This document shows, piece by piece, positions 35,157-42,885 of a stretch of 53,901 nt of DNA. The stretch lies in the NCBI GenBank assembly GCA_032251045.1, contig JAVVEW010000012.1:1-53901 (forward strand). The letters run 5' to 3'. How positions within the stretch are numbered: position 1 is the stretch's first letter; each line of letters opens with the position of its first letter. A program made the position numbers and the translations under genes. The stretch is from JAVVEW01 sp032251045. Its GTDB lineage: Bacteria > Pseudomonadota > Gammaproteobacteria > Methylococcales > Methylomonadaceae. Under the pieces are notes generated by a model. The model saw only the letters and a program-made list of their open reading frames with translations, was not told the origin of the DNA and searched no databases.

Positions 35157-35282
35157 TGGCTATAAATTGACGCATCTTATCGGGTTGACCCCGTGCACGG
35201 TTAGTATTGGCCTAGGAGAGTTAAGGGCTTATTTTATGGTTAATAAGTTGCCAAGTATCCGTTAAAAACCCTAAGAAACCCG

Positions 35283-36707
35283 TCAATCCAAATCCAGCCT
35301 GCCCAGTTCATATTTGCGCATTTTCTCCACCAAGGTGGTGCGGCGCATACCCAGTAATTTGGCGGCATGGGCGACCACGCCATCGCTTTCAGCCAAGGCC
35401 TGACGTATCAACTGGCTTTCCACGTCGCTGATATATTGCCGTAAATCCATGCCTTGCTCCGGCAAACGCAATTCATTGACCGGCTCTTCTTCGGCGATGT
35501 CGGTGTCATTGGCCATTTCGGCAACCAAAGTCATTTCGGCCATCTCTTCTTCCTGACCGGAATACGCCTGGAATTTAGCAGGCAGGTCTTTGGCGGTAAC
35601 CTGGCCATCCGGGTGCATGATACTCAAACGTTCGATTAAATTGGCCAGCTCGCGCACATTGCCTGGCCAGTGATGCTGCATCAACAGCGCTAATGCTGAC
35701 TGATTGAGGTTAACCGTAGGCCGCTCCTCTAGGGTCATACGCCGCTGAAACTCGGCAATCAACAAGGGAATATCCTGCGCCCGTTCACGCAGCGGCGGGA
35801 TTTCGATGGGAAAGACATTGAGTCGGTAATACAAATCCTCGCGGAAGCGATTGGCGAGAATTTCTTGCTCCAGGTCTCGGTGTGTGGCGGCGATAATGCG
35901 TACATTACAATGTTGGGTTTTGTTGCTGCCGACCCGTTCAAAGCAGCGTTCCTGTAAAACACGCAGCAACTTAACCTGCATCGCACTCGGCATGTCGCCA
36001 ATTTCATCGAGAAACAGCGTACCGTGTTCGGCCATTTCAAAGCGCCCGACGCGACTGCTCAAGGCGCCGGTAAACGCGCCTTTTTCATGGCCAAACAATT
36101 CACTTTCCAACAATTCGCCGGGAATGGCGCCACAATTGACCGGTACAAACGGCTTCCCTGCCCGCTTTGAAGTTTCATGAATGGCTTTAGCGGCGACTTC
36201 CTTACCGGTACCGGATTCGCCCAGTAGTAACACGGTTGCCTCGGAATCGGCGACCTGCTCGATTAAACGTGCAACCTGAACAATGCTTGGGCTTTTGCCC
36301 ACTAAGCCGCGTAAATGTTTGCGTGGGCGCTGCGGCGTGGTTGAGAGGGGAGCCGATGGCGCGGTGTTCGTGTTCGAATCGGTCAACCATTGCTGGACTT
36401 CACTGAACACTAAAGGCCATTGCAGACGTGGTTGAAAATCTGGCGCACTTTGATCTTTATCGATCAGAATCAGAGCAATATTAGGCCAGCGCTCAGCGAG
36501 TGCGGGTTTAAGTTGTTCGATCAGGGTAAGATTTTGCGCTAGAATCGCCAGCACCGGCTGCTTGGGGTTTTGCATCAAGTTCAGGGTTTGCTCGGCGCTC
36601 ACCCGTTCGGACGCATACTGTAGAAACTGACTGATGGTTTCCACCTGGCTGGCGACCGCGTCCTCCAATTCTAAGAGCAAAAAACATCCGTTAGCCATGA
36701 TTCTCAA
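35283..36707 (-). CDS. Sigma-54-dependent activator, FleQ-like
   Basis: A 474-residue regulator. Residues 1-130 form a FleQ-type receiver-like domain without the phosphorylation pocket of true response regulators; the AAA+ domain has Walker A GESGTGKE at 163-170, the sigma-54 contact GAFTGA at 210-215, and GTLFLDEIGD as Walker B. The C-terminal Fis-type helix-turn-helix (GVVAHAAKLLGMRRTTLVEKMRKY) closely follows FleQ, the flagellar and exopolysaccharide master regulator that also binds c-di-GMP in Pseudomonas. No flagellar genes are here, so its targets are elsewhere. Start 36707, with an alternative ATG three codons in. Confidence 0.9.
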   Translation of the reverse strand: MRIMANGCFLLLELEDAVASQVETISQFLQYASERVSAEQTLNLMQNPKQPVLAILAQNLTLIEQLKPALAERWPNIALILIDKDQSAPDFQPRLQWPLVFSEVQQWLTDSNTNTAPSAPLSTTPQRPRKHLRGLVGKSPSIVQVARLIEQVADSEATVLLLGESGTGKEVAAKAIHETSKRAGKPFVPVNCGAIPGELLESELFGHEKGAFTGALSSRVGRFEMAEHGTLFLDEIGDMPSAMQVKLLRVLQERCFERVGSNKTQHCNVRIIAATHRDLEQEILANRFREDLYYRLNVFPIEIPPLRERAQDIPLLIAEFQRRMTLEERPTVNLNQSALALLMQHHWPGNVRELANLIERLSIMHPDGQVTAKDLPAKFQAYSGQEEEMAEMTLVAEMANDTDIAEEEPVNELRLPEQGMDLRQYISDVESQLIRQALAESDGVVAHAAKLLGMRRTTLVEKMRKYELGRLDLD

Positions 36708-36797
36708 TGCAAAAGATTCAGTAAGGCTTAAATTCTAGCAGGTAAATCAAACCATAGGCGCATGCTGTGGAGCGTGTTCGGCAATGAGGGGACGGAT

Positions 36798-37571
36798 TTA
36801 CGGTACAAGAATAGCCTGTTGCCAGTGACGCGCCTTTTCCAACGCATGACGAATAGGCGTCAGGTCGGTATCGAGTAACCGAGTGCCTGCCAAATCGGCC
36901 TGGTCGAATTTGCTGTCAGTCAATTTCGCCGCGCTTAAATCCGCACCGCGCAAATCCGCTTCCGACAGATCAGCTGCGGCTAAATCCGCCGCATACAACA
37001 TGCTGTTGGTCAGCTTGGCGCCGTTTAATTTGGCAAAACGCAGCATGGCGCGGGATAAATCGGCATCGGTCAAGTCTGCACCGCTGAGATTAGCGCCTTT
37101 GAGGTTGGCGCGCATCAGGCCCATGGGTTGGTTTTTCATGTCCGCGCCCCAGTTTGCGCCTTTGAGATTGGCGCCGGTCAAATCAGCGTAATCGAGTACG
37201 GCAATCACCCGGCTGCCGGATAAATCTGCGCCTTTGAGATTGGCCTTGACCATGCTGACGCCAAAAATACTGACTTTGGATAAATTGGCGTTGGACAGGT
37301 CAATACCGGTCATGACCGTCAAATCCAGGTTCAGACCGGCCAGATTCGCGCCGTGCAAATTGGCTTGACGCAAATCCGCACCCCATAAATCCGCCTGGCG
37401 TAAGTCAAGGCCCGATAAATCCACGCCACGCAAATCCTTGCGCCGCAAATCTGCCGGTTGTCGTGCGCTGGCCGTGCTTAATAACTGCACCACCTGCTCC
37501 CGGCTCAGATCTGCCGCCCATACACCAGACGCCAGAAAAAACCCGATAAACAAGCCCCATATCGTGTTCAT
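36798..37571 (-). CDS. Exported pentapeptide-repeat protein
   Basis: A 257-residue protein with a signal peptide (residues 1-19, ending near GVWA) and a central block from about residue 43 to 235 made of repeats of the form A(D/N)LxG or A(D/N)LSx, about 35 repeats, with two longer irregular turns. Such repeats form a right-handed four-sided beta-helix. Most pentapeptide-repeat proteins are cytosolic; export here suggests a periplasmic structural or protein-binding role. The C-terminus (HALEKARHWQQAILVP) is non-repeat. Transcribed alone; function unknown. Confidence 0.88.
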   Translation of the reverse strand: MNTIWGLFIGFFLASGVWAADLSREQVVQLLSTASARQPADLRRKDLRGVDLSGLDLRQADLWGADLRQANLHGANLAGLNLDLTVMTGIDLSNANLSKVSIFGVSMVKANLKGADLSGSRVIAVLDYADLTGANLKGANWGADMKNQPMGLMRANLKGANLSGADLTDADLSRAMLRFAKLNGAKLTNSMLYAADLAAADLSEADLRGADLSAAKLTDSKFDQADLAGTRLLDTDLTPIRHALEKARHWQQAILVP

Positions 37572-37763
37572 ATCGCCTCCTCAATAAAGCTGCCCAGTCC
37601 CGGGGCAATGAATGGCCAAGAAAAGCATAAACCCAAGGTAACGACTCACCCGGTTCGCAAGTGAGGGTCTGCCGGGTTGGCCGGTCTTGACGGGCAACCT
37701 CGGCACCGAAATTTGACTACAAAGCTTTTGCCCTCAAGGCCTCTCCAGGGTCTGAACGCTTTT

Positions 37764-39089
37764 TTAGAGTATATAACGGGTCAGGTCTTCATCCTGCACC
37801 AGCTCGCCCAGGTGATCGTCCACATAAGCGGCATCGATCAGTACCTTTTGCCCAGCGATGTCCGGCGCGGTGAAGGAGATTTCTTCCAGCAGGCGTTCCA
37901 GCAAGGTGTGCAGCCTGCGGGCGCCGATATTTTCCGTGCGCTCGTTGACTTCAAAACTCAGTTCGGCGATGCGCCGGATACCGCTTTCAACAAACGCAAT
38001 GGTAACACTTTCGGTGGCCAGCAAGGCTTGATATTGTTCGGTCAACGAGGCATCCGGTTCGGTCAGAATGCGCACGAAATCCTCTACCGACAAGGCCTCT
38101 AGCTCGACCCGAATAGGAAAACGGCCTTGCAGCTCGGGAATCAGGTCCGACGGCTTGGTCAGATGAAACGCACCTGAGGCAATGAACAGGATGTGGTCGG
38201 TTTTGATCGAGCCGTATTTGGTGCTGACCGTGCTGCCTTCTACCAACGGCAGTAAATCGCGCTGCACGCCTTCGCGGGAAACTTCACCGCCACTGCCACC
38301 TAACTCTGATCGTTTGCAGATTTTGTCGATCTCATCCAGAAACACGATACCGTTTTGCTCAACCGCTTCCAGCGCTCTGAGCTTGATGTCGTCTTCATTG
38401 ACGCGCTTGGCCGCCTCTTCTTCCTGGATGACTTTCAGAGCATCCTTGATTTTCATTTTGCGTGTGCTGGTGCGGTTGTTGCCCAGATTCTGAAACATGG
38501 ATTGCAGCTGACTGGTCATTTCTTCCATGCCGGGCGGGGCCATGATTTCCACACCGACCGGTACTGAACGTACTTCAATTTCAATTTCCTTGTCGTCTAA
38601 TGCGCCTTCACGCAGTTTTTTGCGCATTTTCTGGCGGGTGTTGTTTTCGGTTTCCGACAACATGCCGGACTCGGCGCCGGGCAATAAAATGTCGAGAACT
38701 TCCTCTTCGGCGGCATCGGCGGCCTGATGCTGGACTTTTTCCATGGCTTCCTGACGCACCATTTTAATAGCGGCATCGGCCAGATCGCGGATGATTGACT
38801 CGACATCCCGGCCAACATAGCCCACTTCGGTAAACTTGGTGGCTTCGATCTTAATGAACGGAGCGTTGGCCAAACGTGCCAGCCGACGGGCGATTTCAGT
38901 TTTACCAACCCCGGTCGGGCCGATCATCAGAATGTTTTTCGGGGTGATTTCATCATGCAGCATGCCTTGAATCTGGCCGCGCCGCCAACGGTTTCGCAAG
39001 GCGATAGCCACCGACCGTTTGGCCTGATTCTGGCCGATAATGTGTTTGTCCAGTTCGTGAACGATTTCTCTTGGGGTCATTTGGCTCAT
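37764..39089 (-). CDS. hslU: ATP-dependent protease ATPase subunit HslU
   Basis: A 441-residue AAA+ unfoldase (ClpY) that feeds proteins into the HslV chamber. Walker A GPTGVGKTE at residues 57-65, the pore motif GYVGRDVE near 90-97, Walker B GIVFLDEIDKI near 250-260, and the family's inserted I-domain between. The C-terminal end (DLTRYIL) carries the hydrophobic tail that activates HslV. Its start overlaps the hslV stop by 4 nt, the normal operon. Confidence 0.98.
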   Translation of the reverse strand: MSQMTPREIVHELDKHIIGQNQAKRSVAIALRNRWRRGQIQGMLHDEITPKNILMIGPTGVGKTEIARRLARLANAPFIKIEATKFTEVGYVGRDVESIIRDLADAAIKMVRQEAMEKVQHQAADAAEEEVLDILLPGAESGMLSETENNTRQKMRKKLREGALDDKEIEIEVRSVPVGVEIMAPPGMEEMTSQLQSMFQNLGNNRTSTRKMKIKDALKVIQEEEAAKRVNEDDIKLRALEAVEQNGIVFLDEIDKICKRSELGGSGGEVSREGVQRDLLPLVEGSTVSTKYGSIKTDHILFIASGAFHLTKPSDLIPELQGRFPIRVELEALSVEDFVRILTEPDASLTEQYQALLATESVTIAFVESGIRRIAELSFEVNERTENIGARRLHTLLERLLEEISFTAPDIAGQKVLIDAAYVDDHLGELVQDEDLTRYIL

Positions 39090-39637
39090 GAGCGCTCGCC
39101 TGTAAGTTCTTCAAAACGTAAATTGTGGTTGGTATAAATGCAAATATCGCCGGCAATGGTCAAGGCCTGCTCGGCGATTTCCCGGGCGCCGAGCTGAGTG
39201 TTTTCCAGTAGAGCACGTCCGGCCGCCAAGGCATACGGCCCGCCGGAGCCGATGGCGACCACGTCATGTTCCGGCTCGATGACATCGCCGGTGCCGGAAA
39301 TAATTAAGGAAGCGGTTTGGTCGGCAATGGCCAGCAAGGCTTCCAGGCGCCGCAAGGCGCGGTCGGTACGCCAGTCCTTGGCCATTTCCACAGCGGCACG
39401 GATCAGATTGCCTCGGTGTTTTTCCAGTTTGCCTTCAAAATGCTCGAATAGAGTAAAGGCATCGGCGGTGGCGCCAGCAAAGCCGGCGATAACCTTGTCA
39501 TGATACAAACGCCTGACTTTGCGAGCGTTGCCTTTCATGACGGTGTTCCCCAAAGTCACCTGGCCGTCGCCGCCGATCACGACATTGTTTTCGCGTCGAA
39601 CCATGATAATGGTGGTGCCGTCTAGTTTCATTGTCAT
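39086..39637 (-). CDS. hslV: ATP-dependent protease peptidase subunit HslV
   Basis: A 183-residue proteasome-type threonine peptidase. The catalytic threonine is Thr8 in DGTTIIMVRR; the seven residues before it must be removed as a short propeptide, unlike E. coli where Thr follows Met, but many betaproteobacterial and methanotroph forms have such an extension. Other landmarks are VVIGGDGQVTLG, KVRRLYHDKVIAGFAGATADAF and AIGSGGPYALAAGRAL. No heat-shock (sigma-32) promoter was recognised upstream of 39637. Confidence 0.97.
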   Translation of the reverse strand: MTMKLDGTTIIMVRRENNVVIGGDGQVTLGNTVMKGNARKVRRLYHDKVIAGFAGATADAFTLFEHFEGKLEKHRGNLIRAAVEMAKDWRTDRALRRLEALLAIADQTASLIISGTGDVIEPEHDVVAIGSGGPYALAAGRALLENTQLGAREIAEQALTIAGDICIYTNHNLRFEELTGERS

Positions 39638-40157
39638 TGTTTTAGGTTGAAAGAGGTTGCGTTCAGGAACCTTAAAATAAAGTCCCTGGGTGATTGAAAA
39701 ATATACTCATCGTAATTCAGCACGGGAACTGCCTGTCAAAGGACACCATAAATACATCCATGTAGGCAAAGCCTTTGCCGAACAGCCGCGCGCCTCCTTA
39801 GACACTGCCGACATGTCATATACGAAAACTACAGATAAAACCGTATTGCTTTTCGTGCTTTACGTCCAGAATGGCTGTATTTATGCCTTAAGGTATCTAA
39901 TGTGGCGGCTTATCAGTAAATTTCAAGTGCGAGTACTGTCATCAGCAATTGTCAATTTGGAGCCTAAAAAGGTCGTTGGGAGTGCTTTTTGATGATGTCG
40001 GCAGCATGAACTGCCGTCAAGCCCTCATCGGGATGGGTTCACGACGTTCCTCGCCAAGCGCTCGCAATGTCTGAAACACAGTAAAAGCCTCTGACGTGGG
40101 CAATCGGCTAGGTATAATAAAAGCCCGCTTTTTACCCACTTTTCCGCTGGAAACATC
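39638..40157. other. Intergenic region with MITE copy C
   Basis: No gene recognised over 520 bp. It holds the uninterrupted repeat at 39943-40109 and a small palindrome, TACATCCATGTA (39753-39764). The hslV promoter and the desaturase promoter must lie here. Confidence 0.5.
39943..40109 (+). repeat. MITE-like dispersed repeat, copy C (uninterrupted)
   Basis: Starts CAGCAATTGTCAATTTG, passes GTCGGCAGC once at 39997-40005, then ATGAACTGCCGTCAAG and GATGGGTTCACGACGTTC, and ends degenerately near CAATCGGCT. Left 63 bases match copy B at about 52 positions by eye. It shows what the site of the 17077-18282 insertion looked like before the insertion. Confidence 0.75.
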
Positions 40158-41198
40158 ATGACTGCCGAAGCTGAATCCTTGCAACAAGCCCGACGCTTGA
40201 CCCGGGCACTGATGAACCCTGACCCGAAAATTTACTGGGCCGATTTTCTGCTCAATATCAGCCTTGGCTGGAGCGTATTTGCGCTGATTCTGTCAGAACC
40301 CAGGCTCTGGCTTCAAGTGCCTTTATTCGTAGTCGCGGTGCTAACGTTTTACCGTGCGGCAATTTTTATACACGAACTGGCGCATCTGTACCGCAATCGG
40401 GTACCTGGCTTCCGGCTGGTCTGGAATCTATTGTGCGGCATTCCGTTTCTGGTGCCTTCATTCAGTTACGATGGCGTACATAACGAGCATCATAAAAAGT
40501 CCGCCTACGGCACCGGTGATGATGGTGAATATCTGCCATTCGCACGCATGGCGCCTTGGCGACTGTTGGCGTATGCACTGCTGTCGTGGTTGTTGCCGGT
40601 ATTGTTCGTCGTGCGCTTTGCTTTGTTGACGCCGTTGTCCTGGGGTATACCTCAGCTTAGACCCTGGTTGTGGCGGTCAGCGTCGTCGTTAATCATCGAC
40701 CCGGACTATCAGCGCCCGGCATCAGCAATTCGGCATGATGCGAAAACCTGGCGGCTTCAGGAAACCTGCGCCAGCATTTGGGCGATTATGGTGCTGACGT
40801 TGGTGGTGACTGGTGTGTGGCCGATGTCGGTGTTGATATTGTGGTATGCAGTGATGGCATCGGTATTTTTTCTGAATTCTCTGCGCACATTGGTCGCCCA
40901 TGCTTATCGAAACCCCGCTGATCAGGCTATGTCGGTCATCGAGCAATTCCAGGACTCGATCAACGTGCCGGGACATAGGTTCTGGACCGCGCTGTGGGCG
41001 CCGGTGGGCTTGCGTTATCACGCCACGCATCACTTATTTCCCAGCATGCCGTATCACAATCTGGACAAGGCGCATTGGCTGTTGGTCAATGAACTGGATG
41101 ACAATCGCTGGTATCTGGCCGCGTCCCGGCAAAGTTTGTGGTCAGCCCTGGCGCAAATCTGGCGCGAGGCGGCTAATGATCAGCAAGCCACTCGATAA
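40158..41198 (+). CDS. Membrane fatty acid desaturase
   Basis: A 346-residue di-iron desaturase of the FA_desaturase family. The three histidine boxes are HELAH (72-76), HNEHH (108-112) and HATHH (288-292). Hydrophobic segments at about residues 30-75 and 140-165, and later near 213-245, fit four membrane helices with the boxes on the cytoplasmic side. It introduces double bonds into acyl chains, tuning membrane fluidity, important in methanotrophs with large intracytoplasmic membranes. Its end overlaps the convergent ycgN-like gene by 26 nt. Regiospecificity cannot be read. Confidence 0.9.
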   Translation: MTAEAESLQQARRLTRALMNPDPKIYWADFLLNISLGWSVFALILSEPRLWLQVPLFVVAVLTFYRAAIFIHELAHLYRNRVPGFRLVWNLLCGIPFLVPSFSYDGVHNEHHKKSAYGTGDDGEYLPFARMAPWRLLAYALLSWLLPVLFVVRFALLTPLSWGIPQLRPWLWRSASSLIIDPDYQRPASAIRHDAKTWRLQETCASIWAIMVLTLVVTGVWPMSVLILWYAVMASVFFLNSLRTLVAHAYRNPADQAMSVIEQFQDSINVPGHRFWTALWAPVGLRYHATHHLFPSMPYHNLDKAHWLLVNELDDNRWYLAASRQSLWSALAQIWREAANDQQATR

Positions 41199-41643
41199 TA
41201 TGCTCTTCCGGGTCATCTTCCGGGCTTTCGATCATAGCGAAACTGCGTATCGACACGCCGGCGTCAAACACACTGTTCGGGTCGCCGGAAACTAAAGGAT
41301 GCCATGTTGGTAACGGTTGATCATTGAGCCTTAACCGATACGCGCAGGTGTCGGGCAGAAAGTCAATTTCGGCCAGATTTTCCCGTTTCAGATCCAGACA
41401 ATCAGGCACCAGGCGCGTACGCTGCAGATATTGGCTGCAACGGCAGGTTTTCAGATCAATCAGCTTGCAGACCAGGCGGGTGTAATACAACTGGCCGGTG
41501 TCTTCATCCTGCAATTTAGTCAGACAGCATTTGCCACAGCCGTCACACAAAGCCTCCCATTCGGTTTCGGTCAATTCATCAAGGGGTTTTTCCCAGAAAT
41601 GCGCGCTTTCGCCCTGCCCTGTCAAGTGAGTCATGTCTACCAA
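41173..41643 (-). CDS. YcgN-family cysteine cluster protein
   Basis: A 156-residue protein of the UPF0153/YcgN group. It carries a cysteine-rich region: CDGCGKCCLTK (about residues 34-44), CKLIDLKTCRCSQY, and CLDL and CAYR further on, spacing consistent with a metal or Fe-S cluster. The WEALCDGCGKCC sequence is diagnostic. The family's function is unknown. It ends the long minus-strand block that begins with sps, and its start overlaps phoU by 7 nt. Confidence 0.9.
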   Translation of the reverse strand: MVDMTHLTGQGESAHFWEKPLDELTETEWEALCDGCGKCCLTKLQDEDTGQLYYTRLVCKLIDLKTCRCSQYLQRTRLVPDCLDLKRENLAEIDFLPDTCAYRLRLNDQPLPTWHPLVSGDPNSVFDAGVSIRSFAMIESPEDDPEEHIIEWLADH

Positions 41644-42359
41644 CCTAGCGCACGTTTCGCCAATTCTTCCTGGCTGATATGGCGAACATCTTCACCTTTG
41701 ACAATATAAATAACATGTTCACAGATATTGCAGACATGGTCGCCGATCCGTTCCAGAGAGCGCACGGTCCATAACACATCCAGCGCCCGGCGCACGTTGC
41801 GCGGGTCTTCCATCATTCGGGAAATCAACTGCCGGACAATACTGCCATATTCCCGATCGACATTGATATCTTCATTTTTAATGGCGACCACCGCATCCAG
41901 TTCCAGGCGGGCAAACGCATCTAAGGCTTGATGCAACATGGCTTTGACCAGATTGACCAGGTGATGGATTTCGTAATATTGCTGTGGTTTCAACAAGGAT
42001 TCATTTTCCTGAATGTGAATCGCCATTTTTGCAATCCGGCTGGCCTCGTCACCGATGCGTTCCAGATCACGAATGATGTGAATGGTGGCTAACACCAGTC
42101 TTAAATCAATGGCAATAGGTTGGCGTTTGGCCAGAATTTCCACGCATTCCCGGTCAATATCCAGTTCCCCTTGATTGATCACCGACTCCTGCTGCAAAAC
42201 TTGTTCCGCCAGCTCCATATCCGCGAGCATGAAGGCCTTGCCGGCATTTTCAATCTGTAATTCCACCAGTCCGCCCATGAGCAAAAGTTTGCTGCGTATA
42301 GCGTCCATGTCTTTATTAAACTGGCTGGAAGTGTGTTTTTTGAATTTGTCTATTTCCAT
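41637..42359 (-). CDS. phoU: Phosphate signalling/transport accessory protein PhoU
   Basis: A 240-residue all-helical protein with two PhoU domains (about residues 18-105 and 120-210), length as in E. coli (241). Family features are MGGLVELQIENAGKAFM, the metal-binding ERIGDEASRIAKMA and its repeat ERIGDHVCNICEHV. PhoU restrains the PhoR/PhoB phosphate response. No pst or pho genes flank it: instead it lies 16 nt after sixA at the end of the sucrose operon. Confidence 0.96.
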   Translation of the reverse strand: MEIDKFKKHTSSQFNKDMDAIRSKLLLMGGLVELQIENAGKAFMLADMELAEQVLQQESVINQGELDIDRECVEILAKRQPIAIDLRLVLATIHIIRDLERIGDEASRIAKMAIHIQENESLLKPQQYYEIHHLVNLVKAMLHQALDAFARLELDAVVAIKNEDINVDREYGSIVRQLISRMMEDPRNVRRALDVLWTVRSLERIGDHVCNICEHVIYIVKGEDVRHISQEELAKRALGW

Positions 42360-42375
42360 GCAAAACGTCCCAAGG

Positions 42376-42885
42376 TCAGGAATAAGGCAGCGATTTTACT
42401 CGGATGACGGTGTATTTGGCTACACTGCCTGGGGTTATTGGCTGGGTAATGGTCAAACGTGCCAACGCGGCGGTGGGCATGGGTTTGTCCATATCCTGAA
42501 GCTCAGGGTCTTGAACCAGGTCATGCAGCAACATTTCCAGCCCTGGATTATGGCCGACCAACAGCAGGATTTGCCCAGGACGGGCATGGTCGGCAAGGAT
42601 TTGATATAACCGATTCAGATCAGCCTCGTACAGCCGCCGGTCAAATGTCAGCCATGCCTCAGGCCAGTGTGCGGCTTGACACACCCGGTCGATGGTTTCC
42701 CTGGCGCGGACTGCTGGTGATGCGACAATCCGCTGCGGGTTAAGACGTTGGCTTTTCAGCCAGATGCCCAATTGCGTTGCTGCCTTCTGTCCCCGGGCAT
42801 TCAGTGGACGCTCAAAATCGGCGAGATGTTGCGACCCATCTGATTTGGCATGACGCAACAGCCATAACTCACCGGCGTTCAGCAT
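42376..42885 (-). CDS. sixA: SixA-like phosphohistidine phosphatase
   Basis: A 169-residue histidine phosphatase. The catalytic RHAK at residues 11-14 (His12) is followed by DFERPLNARG, the second Arg-containing SPAVRARET and the late VGHNPGLEML histidine. SixA removes phosphate from histidine on HPt or PTS phosphocarrier proteins. It overlaps the 3' end of the amylosucrase gene by 7 nt, so it is in the sucrose operon. It might act on NPr/EI of the nitrogen PTS, as proposed for E. coli SixA; this is inference. Confidence 0.88.
   Translation of the reverse strand: MLNAGELWLLRHAKSDGSQHLADFERPLNARGQKAATQLGIWLKSQRLNPQRIVASPAVRARETIDRVCQAAHWPEAWLTFDRRLYEADLNRLYQILADHARPGQILLLVGHNPGLEMLLHDLVQDPELQDMDKPMPTAALARLTITQPITPGSVAKYTVIRVKSLPYS

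Larger units (their letters stand above)
34861..35282. other. Intergenic region dense in palindromes
   Basis: Convergent 3' ends of ftfL and the FleQ-like gene. It holds three inverted repeats, listed separately (34948-34973, 35026-35092, 35122-35156), and no gene. One or more may act as transcription stops for both strands. Confidence 0.6.

Noticed and set aside
36883..37500. Periodic sequence that could suggest a CRISPR or tandem array
   Set aside because: The 15-base periodicity comes from pentapeptide repeats in the coding strand, with no conserved spacer-repeat structure.
39638..39700. Sigma-32 promoter ahead of hslVU
   Set aside because: Neither CTTGAAA nor a CCCCATNT-like box with correct spacing was found on the minus strand.
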